From NCBI GenBank assembly GCA_964442075.1, contig CAYTWH010000002.1, positions 1 through 64,000 of the forward strand: a stretch of DNA of 64,000 nt, written 5' to 3'. The position numbers were made by a program, and so were the translations under genes. The stretch's first letter is position 1; every line of letters begins with the position of its first letter. Source of the stretch: CAYTAU01 sp964442075. GTDB lineage: Bacteria > Bacteroidota > Bacteroidia > Bacteroidales > CAYTAU01. This document shows, one piece after another, positions 16,806 through 26,422 of the stretch. Below the pieces are notes generated by a model. It did not search any database, had not been told where the DNA came from, and worked only from the letters and a program-made list of their open reading frames with translations.

Positions 16806-18461
16806 TTAAAAACTACTTGTAATTGACAATGTTAAACCATTAGCTGCCGGAACATTACGACACACTCCGCCAATACACATAACTCCCTCTCTTTGTTTGC
16901 CATACCCAATTTGGATTCTATTTGTTCCTTTCTTATAACCAATTGACACCTTTGGATAATGAACTTTTTTCTCCGAATCAGAATTCCCGTAATTATACTG
17001 ATCCATAACTGTAAAAAACCAATTTGGAATATTGTATTCAATTAAACCAGAAACCCATTCGCCATATTGGTCTTTGGTATAAAGTTCCTGTATTTCAAAG
17101 CGAATAGTATTTCTTGATTTAATTTTATAAGTAACATCTATTATTCCAATATGAGCATGAATTTTTCCGTGCCAATCTCCTGCTCCATGAATAACTGAAT
17201 TGTTATATATTTGATTTTGATAAATTATTTTACCTTTTATTTTTTTATTTACTTTTTTACTAATCTCAATATTTAAATCCTGATAAAATAATTCATCACC
17301 AATTTTGAAAAATTCTGATGTATAACCATCAGTTCCTTTTTGTCCAATTACTAAAGAATCTAAGTCTTCAACTTCAACAGCTTCCTTATCTATACTATAA
17401 ACACTTGAAAAATTAATTGAAAGTCTTGTTCCATATTTTCCACCTAATGTTGATTTTTTCTTAAACAAATAGTTGACTTCGCACTGAAAACCAAATTCTC
17501 CATTAAGTTGAGTTGCATAAGGATACATTGCTGCTAAGGAGTATGCATGTGCTTTTGTTATATCCGGGATATAATTGATATTTAAATTTGCAAGAGTTGC
17601 GTCTCTATCTAATCTATAACTCATATTATCAACCCGCTTGGCACTTAAAAATACTCCAAGACCTTTCTGAGAATATGAAGTATTAACAATTAACGCTTCT
17701 CCTGGCTTGTAGATATAACCATTATCGGAAGAAGGATCATTAATTTTGTATGCATATTCTGTGCTGAAGTTTATTTTTCCGGCAGTTAAATTCAATCTTC
17801 CTGCGCTCGCACTAACGTTCTCCGGTAAGTTATAAAAAGGATGGTCATTATCATCTTGGAATTTGCTAACAAAACTTCCTCCTATAGAAATTACAAATTT
17901 GGATTCGTCCATTTTTTTAAACAGTTCATTAATTGAAACTTCACCATCAATTCCTCTAATAATTCCATCGCTAAATTCCCAAAATGAACGTTGTTTACTA
18001 ATAAGTCCCTTTAAATAAATCCCATTAATTGGGTTATATTTTACTTTTACACCCTCAAAAGCATTATCATAACCAAGATTCTTTTCTTCATACGCCCTCA
18101 ATACCAGCCCATTACCAAATTGCTCATAAAAGCTTCCAACAACAACTTCAAGCTCATCTTTTTTATATGAAATATATTTATAAGGTATCCCAACACCATC
18201 ATATCTTGAATCATATCCATTTAATGTTGGCAAATATCCTTCATATCTAATTCCTGCCGAAAAATTGCCAAGCATATAATTGAAATTTGCATAAGAATTT
18301 AATCCTATTTGTTCGGCAGGCACTGTGGCTCCAATTATTGAATCTTCATTGTAATATTGAAAATCACTTTGAAAACTGCCATGCAGTTGTCCTTTTTCAA
18401 TTTGTCCAAAAGTTAAAGTTGATGTAATTAAAAGACAAAATAATATTAATAAATTTTTCAT
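16806..18461 (-). CDS. DUF6029 outer-membrane beta-barrel protein
   Basis: Predicted barrel of 551 residues with a signal peptide (LTFGQ cleavage). Residues 100-150 hold EVVVGSFYEQFGNGLVLRAY and EEKNLGYDNAFEGVKV, features of DUF6029. The rest is a long alternation of strands, ending in LTLSITSSF with terminal Phe, typical for outer-membrane insertion. Function is unknown. In Bacteroidota this family sits near Omp28 and TlpA-type genes, as here (69 bases downstream of TlpA, 11 bases upstream of Omp28), suggesting a shared envelope task, perhaps as an outer-membrane partner of the secreted redox proteins (inference). Confidence 0.83.
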   Translation of the reverse strand: MKNLLILFCLLITSTLTFGQIEKGQLHGSFQSDFQYYNEDSIIGATVPAEQIGLNSYANFNYMLGNFSAGIRYEGYLPTLNGYDSRYDGVGIPYKYISYKKDELEVVVGSFYEQFGNGLVLRAYEEKNLGYDNAFEGVKVKYNPINGIYLKGLISKQRSFWEFSDGIIRGIDGEVSINELFKKMDESKFVISIGGSFVSKFQDDNDHPFYNLPENVSASAGRLNLTAGKINFSTEYAYKINDPSSDNGYIYKPGEALIVNTSYSQKGLGVFLSAKRVDNMSYRLDRDATLANLNINYIPDITKAHAYSLAAMYPYATQLNGEFGFQCEVNYLFKKKSTLGGKYGTRLSINFSSVYSIDKEAVEVEDLDSLVIGQKGTDGYTSEFFKIGDELFYQDLNIEISKKVNKKIKGKIIYQNQIYNNSVIHGAGDWHGKIHAHIGIIDVTYKIKSRNTIRFEIQELYTKDQYGEWVSGLIEYNIPNWFFTVMDQYNYGNSDSEKKVHYPKVSIGYKKGTNRIQIGYGKQREGVMCIGGVCRNVPAANGLTLSITSSF

Positions 18462-18529
18462 TAATGAAATATTTTAGAATAAAACCCTCGTGATTTTTCT
18501 TTAAGGTTAAACTAATTTCAAACTACATT

Positions 18530-19036
18530 TTACTCAATAGACTCACCTTTAGAAACTTTTTTAACAAGTTCATAAAGTTTTTCTTCGTCACCATCACTAT
18601 ATGATGCATGTTTCCAAACAATATTGCCTTTTCCATCAATTATAAACGTATGTGGAACATTAACAATATTCATAGCTCTTTTGAAATCGCCATTCGGATC
18701 TAGTAAAATTTCATATTCCCATCCTTTTCCATTTACAAAAGGTTTCACTCTGCTCATACTTCTAGTATCGTCAACTGATACTGCAATAAGCTTAACACCT
18801 GTTTCTTCCTGCCAATCTTCATATTCATCAGCAATTGCATTTAATTCTTTTACACAAGGTTTACACCAGGTTGCCCAAAAACTAATGATAATTGGTTTAC
18901 CATCATTTGATATATTTTTACTATTAAATATTTTTCCATCAATCGTTTTTAAATCAACTGATGGAAGTTCATTCCCTTGTGAAAAAATAATACTACAATG
19001 AGCAATTAAAACTAAAATTATTAATATATTTTTCAT
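18530..19036 (-). CDS. TlpA-family thiol-disulfide oxidoreductase
   Basis: Periplasmic thioredoxin-fold protein of 168 residues. A signal peptide is followed by the AhpC/TSA-Redoxin-type domain with IIISFWATWCKPCVKELNAI (CKPC active site), VSVDDTRSMSRVKP and the cis-Pro loop VNVPHTFIIDGKGNIV. Start at ATG 19036 gives a normal signal peptide; an upstream in-frame ATG adds eight residues. It likely reduces or maintains disulfides in the periplasm, possibly for the CxxC proteins encoded on both sides. It lies 49 bases downstream of a T9SS-exported thioredoxin-like protein and ends 68 bases before DUF6029. Confidence 0.9.
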   Translation of the reverse strand: MKNILIILVLIAHCSIIFSQGNELPSVDLKTIDGKIFNSKNISNDGKPIIISFWATWCKPCVKELNAIADEYEDWQEETGVKLIAVSVDDTRSMSRVKPFVNGKGWEYEILLDPNGDFKRAMNIVNVPHTFIIDGKGNIVWKHASYSDGDEEKLYELVKKVSKGESIE

Positions 19037-19085
19037 TTTTAATTTTTTTAAAAAATACAATTCAAAAATAAAGCCAAAAATGGAT

Positions 19086-20558
19086 TTATAAAACTATAAA
19101 CTTTTTTGAATATATTCCCACTTCATTTTTAATTACAACATTATAAATTCCTTTTGCATAATTAGAAACATCTATTTCTAAATATTTATCATTAGTATTT
19201 TTAATTTCTTTATTAAAAATAATTTTGCCGTAAATATTTGAAATTTGAACCAAATTACTATTTGATTTTTTATTATCAAAATCAATATACACAACATTTT
19301 GAGCAGGATTTGGATATATATTCAAATTATCATTTTTAATTTTTTCAATACCTGAAACTGTTAAACAAAAATCTAAAGATATTTGGTCATCATTAAATAC
19401 ACTTGCTCCAAAAGAAACAATCGTGCTACTATTCCACATAATTAGCCCAAAAGAATTGCCTCCTAGCCCATTATTTCCCGAATCGTAAACTGTAAAGGTG
19501 TAACAGCTATCTTCAAATAAACAAGCATAATCAATATATATATGATTTTCGTCTTCAAAATTTCCTCCCGAAGCAACAACAGTTGTTCCAAGTTTAATAT
19601 CCCAACTTGTTTGAGAAGGATAATCATCTGTTTTTACTTTTATCGTAATTTCAGTTCCTAATGAGTTTGTACTAAAATTAGAATTTAAATCATCATTGCC
19701 TGTATCTTCATCACTTACTCCATTTGGATTATTAATTGAAAATTCAAATACATGATTTCCGTCAATTAACACAGTTATATCATTTAAAGTAATTTGCTCA
19801 ACTTCATACATATTTAGATTTCCGGTCCAGTTAAATGTATCAATTACCACAGCATCAACTAATGAGTAAATATCTAAAGAAGTAAGAAGCGAAGTGCCAT
19901 AATTTTGAATTTTTACTTTTGGAGTAACTATTCCTGTGCAATAATCTTCAGCAGGATCAATAATTTCAAAAGCTTTTGCATCATTAATATTTGTTGATAA
20001 TACGGGACATTGTTGCGCTTCAATATAAATATTAGCAGCTGTTAATTGTCCAATTTCCTTAATAACTCTATCTGGGCAAATTAAATAAACTGTAGGGAAA
20101 TAATTTATATCATACGAATTATTAATAGCAGTACTGTTAATAATTGGGTATGGTGTTCCCGTTACCCAATCTCCAAGTGTTCCGTACGGATGATTACATC
20201 CTGATGTAATTCCATTCAAGCAGTCTAAATTTGATTGGCTATCTCCTTCAACAAAAAACACCATCATATCATCAGTTGTACCTGCATCAACTCCAGGAAA
20301 TCCTGATGGACCATGGTTTTCGTACACATCTTTTAGTGCATGAGTATTATGATATGACCAACAAGGACCACACCAAACAGCCGAGACATCAATAACTACA
20401 CTATATCCTTGATCAAGATAATCATATAATGTATGAGTGCTATCATTAATGTCTATTAATGTCCAATTGGGTGCTATTTCTCCATCTGCTAATTGAGAAA
20501 AACCTGTATTATTAAATAAAAATAATACAATTGAAAAAATAAAAAGTTTTTTAATCAT
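19086..20558 (-). CDS. T9SS-exported thioredoxin-like protein
   Basis: Secreted cell-surface protein of 490 residues. After a signal peptide (GFSQ), a thioredoxin-like domain (about 25-185) contains VVIDVSAVWCGPCWSYHNTH with a CGPC active site and NYFPTVYLICPDR with the cis-Pro. A middle part of beta-sandwich, Ig-like character (about 190-400) follows. A type A T9SS C-terminal sorting domain (about 408-490) starts at LNIYPNPAQNVVYIDF and ends with YSKKFIVL. It belongs to the Omp28-related surface proteins of Bacteroidota. Probably co-transcribed with tlpA 49 bases downstream, separated from the upstream gene by a strong terminator. Confidence 0.88.
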   Translation of the reverse strand: MIKKLFIFSIVLFLFNNTGFSQLADGEIAPNWTLIDINDSTHTLYDYLDQGYSVVIDVSAVWCGPCWSYHNTHALKDVYENHGPSGFPGVDAGTTDDMMVFFVEGDSQSNLDCLNGITSGCNHPYGTLGDWVTGTPYPIINSTAINNSYDINYFPTVYLICPDRVIKEIGQLTAANIYIEAQQCPVLSTNINDAKAFEIIDPAEDYCTGIVTPKVKIQNYGTSLLTSLDIYSLVDAVVIDTFNWTGNLNMYEVEQITLNDITVLIDGNHVFEFSINNPNGVSDEDTGNDDLNSNFSTNSLGTEITIKVKTDDYPSQTSWDIKLGTTVVASGGNFEDENHIYIDYACLFEDSCYTFTVYDSGNNGLGGNSFGLIMWNSSTIVSFGASVFNDDQISLDFCLTVSGIEKIKNDNLNIYPNPAQNVVYIDFDNKKSNSNLVQISNIYGKIIFNKEIKNTNDKYLEIDVSNYAKGIYNVVIKNEVGIYSKKFIVL

Positions 20559-20572
20559 AAGAAATAAAATTT

Positions 20573-20607
20573 AAAAAAAACGGCAACACTTTTGCTGCCG
20601 TTTTTTA
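20573..20607 (-). terminator. Rho-independent terminator after the 873-residue T9SS protein
   Basis: CGGCA at 20581-20585 pairs with TGCCG at 20596-20600, extended by an A-run (to the left) against a T-run (to the right), 10-base loop. On the minus strand the hairpin is followed by a U-tract, so it terminates the upstream (23247-20626) transcript 20 bases after its stop. Confidence 0.85.
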
Positions 20608-20625
20608 TAGTTAATAATATAAGAA

Positions 20626-23247
20626 TTAATTATCTAAAACAATTTTTTCAGTTACAACTGAATTCTCTGTTTTAACTTTAATAATATATGTTCCATTGTT
20701 GTAATTTGATAAATCAATTTGTTCAATTGAATTTGCGCTTTTAATTGTTAGTACATTTTCTCCCAGAATGTTATAAATCTCAATACTTGAATTTTCAACA
20801 TTAATTAAATTAAGAATTCCAGTAGTTGGATTAGGATACATTTGTATACCTTCTTCTAAGAAGATTGAATTATTTCCTGTTTGACAAACAGCAATGTCTG
20901 ATAATTTTACAGAAAATGCATTATGAATTTCTCTGTTATTTGGATCAGCTGCATCAATTTCATTAACGAAAGCTACTAAATAAAGCTCGTTGTATACCCA
21001 TGAGGCATTTACGTTGAAATTATATGTTTCACTATAAGAATTTCCTACAGTAGTTGGAGTAGTGATTTCATCTCCCCAAACATCTGATAAAACATCTCTA
21101 ACAGCATAATAATGTGTCCATGCACTTGTTGCGCCTGCTTGACCGGGACTAGTACTTTCAGGAATATTGTTCTCGGTAATCCAAAAAGAAACACCAATTG
21201 TTCCGGTAAAATCATTTACAAAATCACCAAAAATTTCAGCATCTAACACATGAGTTGTTTGACTATAAGTACCACAGATTTCAACTGTTGTAAATGCTGG
21301 TTCCGCAACTCTTGCAGCAATAGCATTTCCTCCGTATGGATTACCACACCAAAATGCAGGACCCGGATCTGTATCACCCGTAATACCGGCATCATCAAAG
21401 AAATATCTGTCAGCACATCCTGCCGGAGCATAAGTTGATCCTCCATCATTAAATAGTTCAACCATATCGTTTTCACTTTCTGGAATAGTTAAGAAATCAT
21501 CATAATATGCAGAGTGATGTGTCATTATAACCATATTTGGCTCTGTAGCCATATAGTCATGTAAATAAGTTACTACCGGTGGGCAGTTTGGACATTGTTC
21601 TGTTGAGAATTCTTCAAAAACAACTAATCTTTGAATCATAGAACTTGTAATAAGGATATTCTTTGATAATACATTATTTGCCAGATTTGTTTCACCGCCA
21701 CCATTAACATTAGAAATTGTAACTTCAATTAAGTAAGTAGCTTCAACAGCATTGTTAAATACTACATCATGAGTGAAATCATAGGTTTGACCTGTAGCCA
21801 TATTGCAAGTAGCTGAATAAGGGCCTATTGGTGCACCACCGTTAATAGTATAAACTACATCAAATGAAGTAATGTTATCTGTTCCAATATTCTGAACGGT
21901 TCCGGTAATATCAATATCTGTGCTAGGCATAGCATAAGCAGGGAAAGTTAATGCTGTAAGTGAAGCATCTAGTGCCGGGCAATTACCACCAATTCCGAAA
22001 ACAGTCCAATCACCAGTTGCAGTAGTTGAATTTTCAGTTACTCCATTGTATGTAACTTCAACATCATTTGATGTTCCTCCATACCAATAGAATGTATAAC
22101 AATCATTATCTAATAAACATACTGTTGTAAGATCGTTAGTTAAATTCCACTGATAAGCTCCATGGGATGCTATCAATGTATTTGTGCTATTATATATTTC
22201 CCATGATTGTCCACCACCTGCATCAGTTGAGACAATAACTTCAATATAAGCATCTCCACTTGTAACTGCTCCACCAAAATTATCATTACTTCCATCAGAA
22301 TCTCCTGTTAAATCAACACTAGCATTAATAATATAATATCCTAATGCTGAAAAATCGCCGGTTTGTGCAAAAGTATAATCATATGAAGCAGCAGGATTAA
22401 CTGTGGCTGAAACTGTTTCAGTAACAGAAGCACCCCCATTAATTGAATAACTTACATCAAAACCAGTAATTGCAGCACCTCCATAATTTGTAATTGTAAC
22501 TGTAACATTTTCTGATGCTGTTAAAGCACATCCTCCAGAGTTATTTGGTGCAATAATATCTGTTAATGCTGCATCAATTATTGTATTCTCGTAAACCGAC
22601 ACATCATCAATATTTATTCTAAACATGTCATAGCTTGGTGCTTTATGATGAAAGGCAATATAAATAGTTTGTCCTGAATAAGCAGATACATCTACAGATC
22701 TTTGCCAATAGTTACCGGGCTCTGGTCCAGCAGCCTGTACTGTTTCGGTATGTATTACATCAGTAAACGCAGCCACTGTTGCAGTAGTTGTTGAAACTTT
22801 TACTTCATAATACTCAGAAGGCCATGTTTGATCTTGACCAGCCACAAACCACTCTAAAAACACAGTACCACTTGCGGCAGAAAGGTCTATTGCTGGAGTT
22901 ACCAAATAATTGTCTGGGGTAAATGCTGATCCGTTCCATGATGCAGAAGTCGCTAAATATGACCCCGTATGTGAATACTGAGGAGGACCACTACCATCAA
23001 AAGCAAACCATGTCTCACCATCACCATCATTATCGATTTCAGTCCAACCACCACCAGTTAAATTACCACTTTCAAATCCATCAGAAAAGAAAGTAACCAT
23101 AACATCCTTATTTGTATTCTGAATATTAGGAACTATACATCTTTTAGTTTCTTTAATGTTATTTACCGCATTTTGCTTACTAGTATATTGGGCAAAAGCA
23201 ACACCAGATATCACCAGTGCTAATAATAAAACATAAAAATTTTTCAT
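20626..23247 (-). CDS. Large T9SS-exported protein: choice-of-anchor-J plus Omp28-like CxxC domain
   Basis: Surface or secreted protein of 873 residues. Signal peptide (GVAFAQ), a choice-of-anchor J/MAM-like jelly-roll (about 52-220; FFSDGFESGNLTGGGWTEID), two or three CARDB/Ig-like repeats (about 225-535; 'ITNYGGAAITGFDVSYSING' and 'VQNIGTDNITSFDVVYTING'), an Omp28-related domain (about 545-780) starting RLVVFEEFSTEQCPNCPPVV with a CPNC pair, and a type A sorting domain (about 800-873; MYPNPTTGILNLI). It has its own terminator, so it is a separate transcription unit. Role unknown; the redox motif recurs in four neighbours. Confidence 0.86.
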   Translation of the reverse strand: MKNFYVLLLALVISGVAFAQYTSKQNAVNNIKETKRCIVPNIQNTNKDVMVTFFSDGFESGNLTGGGWTEIDNDGDGETWFAFDGSGPPQYSHTGSYLATSASWNGSAFTPDNYLVTPAIDLSAASGTVFLEWFVAGQDQTWPSEYYEVKVSTTTATVAAFTDVIHTETVQAAGPEPGNYWQRSVDVSAYSGQTIYIAFHHKAPSYDMFRINIDDVSVYENTIIDAALTDIIAPNNSGGCALTASENVTVTITNYGGAAITGFDVSYSINGGASVTETVSATVNPAASYDYTFAQTGDFSALGYYIINASVDLTGDSDGSNDNFGGAVTSGDAYIEVIVSTDAGGGQSWEIYNSTNTLIASHGAYQWNLTNDLTTVCLLDNDCYTFYWYGGTSNDVEVTYNGVTENSTTATGDWTVFGIGGNCPALDASLTALTFPAYAMPSTDIDITGTVQNIGTDNITSFDVVYTINGGAPIGPYSATCNMATGQTYDFTHDVVFNNAVEATYLIEVTISNVNGGGETNLANNVLSKNILITSSMIQRLVVFEEFSTEQCPNCPPVVTYLHDYMATEPNMVIMTHHSAYYDDFLTIPESENDMVELFNDGGSTYAPAGCADRYFFDDAGITGDTDPGPAFWCGNPYGGNAIAARVAEPAFTTVEICGTYSQTTHVLDAEIFGDFVNDFTGTIGVSFWITENNIPESTSPGQAGATSAWTHYYAVRDVLSDVWGDEITTPTTVGNSYSETYNFNVNASWVYNELYLVAFVNEIDAADPNNREIHNAFSVKLSDIAVCQTGNNSIFLEEGIQMYPNPTTGILNLINVENSSIEIYNILGENVLTIKSANSIEQIDLSNYNNGTYIIKVKTENSVVTEKIVLDN

Positions 23248-23310
23248 AACGTTATTTGATTTTTAAAAATTAATTAATAATAACAAAAATACAACATTTT
23301 TGAATTTGTT

Positions 23311-23337
23311 GGAGAATATTTATTAATAATATTCTCC
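23311..23337. repeat. Perfect 10-bp hairpin in the leader of the T9SS cargo gene
   Basis: GGAGAATATT (23311-23320) and AATATTCTCC (23328-23337) form a perfect 10-bp stem with a 7-base loop, 64-90 bases upstream of the minus-strand ATG at 23247. It could be a repressor/activator palindrome or an RNA hairpin. A minus-strand TATTTTTG box lies between it and the gene at 23284-23291. No U-tract, so not an obvious terminator. Confidence 0.5.
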
Positions 23338-23504
23338 AGTAGAAATCCGTATTATCTTAAGAAAATCAAAATCAACACATAACAAAGATGAATGTAGAAA
23401 AATAAAAGAATATTTTATGTCAAATTCATTTTTTTATCCTTTTGAATATTATGAATATACATAATATTAATTTCTACAATTTAGTAATAAGCCAAATTTT
23501 GTTG

Positions 23505-23512
23505 TATATTTG
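23505..23512 (+). promoter_or_regulatory. -7 promoter box (TATATTTG)
   Basis: TATATTTG, 38 bases before the ATG at 23551, fits TAnnTTTG. No good -33 TTTG at the expected spacing. Confidence 0.42.
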
Positions 23513-23550
23513 TACACAAAATTTATACACACATTTAATTTTTGAAGGTT

Positions 23551-24267
23551 ATGAAAAAATATTTACTATTAACATTATTTTCAATTTTTTTCTTGAGTTT
23601 TTTACAAGGACAAAATTTAGTATTTGTAGATGGAAATCATCAGAGTGTTTCCGGCGATACAGTTGTTGTAACCGGATTGGATACGCTTAATTTTATGGCT
23701 GCGCATTTTAAAGTTACTAATCAAGGTGGCGCAAGTATTGATGTTAAGATAGCAAGAAGAGAGATTGATATTGTACCAGGAACATCAAATAATTTTTGTT
23801 GGATAGTTTGTTATCCCCCTGCAACAGATACATCAACAAAAAAAGAGACTATTGCTCCCGGTGATACTTCATTTGCTTCCTTAGATTGTGATTATTATCC
23901 TGCGGGTAATTCAGGAAGTTCATTAATTGCGTATACAGCTTTTGATGAAAATAATTTAAGTGATACTGCAATTGTTTATGTTAGATTTAATGTTTTACAT
24001 TTAGGAATAGAGACACATAATTACAATTACAATATATCATTATATCCTAATCCTGCAAATTTGCAAACAACATTTAATTATGATTTGAATGGAGCAGAAG
24101 GATATGTTAAAATTTTTAATGTAGTTGGGAATGAAATTGCTAAACATGTGTTAAAAGATAATAAATTTACATTAAATACTGAAAAATTTCAATCAGGTAT
24201 TTATTTTTATTCAATTGTGATTAATGGAAAAAAACAAAAAACTAATCGTTTGATTATAGTACATTAA
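23551..24267 (+). CDS. Small T9SS-exported protein with type A sorting domain
   Basis: Secreted protein of 238 residues. A signal peptide (SFLQGQ) precedes an all-beta domain (about 20-155) with three or four cysteines around FCWIVCYPP and SLDCDYYP, then a T9SS type A sorting domain (about 165-238; SLYPNPANLQTTFNYDL to TNRLIIVH). ATG 23551 has the ribosome-site-like GAAGG just upstream and is preferred to an in-frame TTG at 23542. The N-terminal domain is not recognised. Monocistronic: own promoter box and own terminator. Confidence 0.82.
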   Translation: MKKYLLLTLFSIFFLSFLQGQNLVFVDGNHQSVSGDTVVVTGLDTLNFMAAHFKVTNQGGASIDVKIARREIDIVPGTSNNFCWIVCYPPATDTSTKKETIAPGDTSFASLDCDYYPAGNSGSSLIAYTAFDENNLSDTAIVYVRFNVLHLGIETHNYNYNISLYPNPANLQTTFNYDLNGAEGYVKIFNVVGNEIAKHVLKDNKFTLNTEKFQSGIYFYSIVINGKKQKTNRLIIVH

Positions 24268-24292
24268 CTTTCAATAAACACATAATATATTT

Positions 24293-24318
24293 AAAAGCCG
24301 ACAAATGTCGGCTTTTTT
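24293..24318 (+). terminator. Rho-independent terminator
   Basis: AAAAGCCGACA (24293-24303) pairs with TGTCGGCTTTT (24306-24316), two-base loop, followed by further T. It ends the transcript of the T9SS protein 26 bases after its stop. Confidence 0.9.
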
Positions 24319-24433
24319 GATAATCAAACAGATAAAAGTTATTAACAAATAAAAAAGCAAAGATATAATTTTATATATTAGCATATATTTTATTTGAAAT
24401 TTAAACTAATAGTTTATAATAAATTAACAAAAT

Positions 24434-26371
24434 TTGATAGATCATTCTACAATAGAACATATACTGGATTCGGCAAATATTGTTGATGTAATAGAAGAAT
24501 TTGTTTCCTTAAAAAAACGAGGAGTAAATCATATTGGTTTATGTCCTTTTCATGATGAAAAAACCCCATCTTTTACTGTTTCGCCTTCAAAAAATATATA
24601 TAAATGTTTTGGTTGTGGAAAAGCCGGCAATGTTGTGAATTTTTTAATGGAACATGAAACACTATCATATCCCGATGCTTTAAGATTTCTTGCTAAAAAA
24701 TATAATATTGAAATTTACGAAAAAGAACAAACTCCTGAAGACATTGAACAAAAAAATGAGCATGAAAGCATGTTGGTTCTTACATCCTTTGCTCAAAAAT
24801 ATTTTTCAGATCTTTTAGAACATAATGAAGAAGGGAAAGCTGTTGGGTTAAGCTACTTTAAAGAAAGAGGTTTTAGGGAAGATATAATAAAGAAATTTCA
24901 ATTAGGATATTGTTTAGATAAAAAAGATGCCTTTACAAACGAAGCATTAAAAAATGGATTTAAAATTAAATTTCTTGAAAGCACAGGATTAACGATTAAA
25001 AGAGATGAGTGGAAAATTGACAGATTTAAAGACAGGGTTATTTTCCCTATCCACAATATAGTAGGTAGAGTTATTGGATTTACTTCAAGAACTTTAAAAA
25101 ATGACAAAAAAATTGCCAAATATGTAAATTCTCCCGATTCAACAATATATCACAAAAGCAAAGTATTATATGGATTATATTTTGCTAAAAAGGCAATTTC
25201 AAAATTGGATAAATGTTACATTGTTGAAGGAAATACCGACGTAATATCCCTACATCAGTCAGGCATTGAGAACGTTGTTGCATCTTCAGGCACAGCATTA
25301 ACAGACAGACAATTAAAATTGATCAAGAGGTTTACTAATAATGTAACAATTGTATTTGACGGCGATGATGCAGGAATTAAAGCATCATTACGTGGAATTG
25401 ATCTAATATTGGAAGAAGGATTGAATGTTAAAGTGTTAGCATTACCCGAAAATGAAGACCCTGACTCATATTCTAAAAAATTAAATATAGAAGAACTGAT
25501 AGATTATTTTAATAAAAATGAAATTGATTTTATAAGTTTTAAAACTAATTTGCTGATTAACGATGCTAAAAATGATCCTGTAAAAAGAGCTCATTTAGTA
25601 AATGATATAGTTAAAAGTATTTCGGTTATTCCGGATACTATTTTACGCTCAGAATATATAAAAGAGTGTAGTACAATGTTAAATGTAAACGAGAGGGTTT
25701 TATACAATGAAGTTCGTAAGCTATATTTGAAAAAATACAAACTAAAGGAAGACTATACAAAAACTGCTTTTGAAAAAGAAGAACCTCAAAAATTACCACA
25801 AATTCCAGGATTTATTGATAAAGTATATTGCGAAGCTCAAGAAAGAGAGATAATATACTTTTTGCTAAATTATGGTGAGCACAAATTTACCAATAATGAT
25901 GATGAAAAAATGTCAGATATTACAGTATCTGAATACATAATTAGAGAAATACAAAATGACGAACTTGAATTTGAGAATTTAATATATAAAAAAATATTTG
26001 AAATATATAATGAATATTTATTGAAAAACGAAACTGTTACAACTAGAATATTTATAAATCACGAAGATGATAATGTGCGAAAACTTTCTGCAGATCTGTT
26101 AAGTAAATCTTATCATCTTAGTCCTAGATGGGAAAAAAACGGAAATATTATTGAGTCAGAAGAAATGCGATTAAATAAAGATGTTCCCAAATCATTAATA
26201 GTTTATAAAAGTAAAATACTGTTAATTGCAGAAAAAAAATTCAGAGATAAACTTACCGATATTATTTTAAAAGAAGATAAGAATGAAATACAACGCATGA
26301 TGGTTAAAATTAATGAGATAACAAAAAATAAAAATCATTTATCAAAAAGTTTAAACAGAATAATTTTGTAA
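24434..26371 (+). CDS. dnaG: DNA primase
   Basis: Replication primase of 645 residues that makes RNA primers for the replicative helicase complex. The CHC2 zinc-binding domain (about 1-100) shows GLCPFHDEKTPSFTV and YKCFGCGKAGNVVNFL. The Toprim core (about 255-340) has YIVEGNTDVISLHQ, ASSGTAL and IVFDGDDAGIKAS, providing the metal-binding acidic residues. The C-terminal part is the helicase-interacting region. Start is a TTG at 24434, as no ATG fits the conserved IDHSTIEHILDSANIVDVI start. It stands alone rather than beside rpoD and rpsU. Confidence 0.96.
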   Translation: MIDHSTIEHILDSANIVDVIEEFVSLKKRGVNHIGLCPFHDEKTPSFTVSPSKNIYKCFGCGKAGNVVNFLMEHETLSYPDALRFLAKKYNIEIYEKEQTPEDIEQKNEHESMLVLTSFAQKYFSDLLEHNEEGKAVGLSYFKERGFREDIIKKFQLGYCLDKKDAFTNEALKNGFKIKFLESTGLTIKRDEWKIDRFKDRVIFPIHNIVGRVIGFTSRTLKNDKKIAKYVNSPDSTIYHKSKVLYGLYFAKKAISKLDKCYIVEGNTDVISLHQSGIENVVASSGTALTDRQLKLIKRFTNNVTIVFDGDDAGIKASLRGIDLILEEGLNVKVLALPENEDPDSYSKKLNIEELIDYFNKNEIDFISFKTNLLINDAKNDPVKRAHLVNDIVKSISVIPDTILRSEYIKECSTMLNVNERVLYNEVRKLYLKKYKLKEDYTKTAFEKEEPQKLPQIPGFIDKVYCEAQEREIIYFLLNYGEHKFTNNDDEKMSDITVSEYIIREIQNDELEFENLIYKKIFEIYNEYLLKNETVTTRIFINHEDDNVRKLSADLLSKSYHLSPRWEKNGNIIESEEMRLNKDVPKSLIVYKSKILLIAEKKFRDKLTDIILKEDKNEIQRMMVKINEITKNKNHLSKSLNRIIL

Positions 26372-26422
26372 TAATGTTGTAAATGGGTTCTAGCTTTTTT
26401 ATAAGTATAGGTATTATATTTC

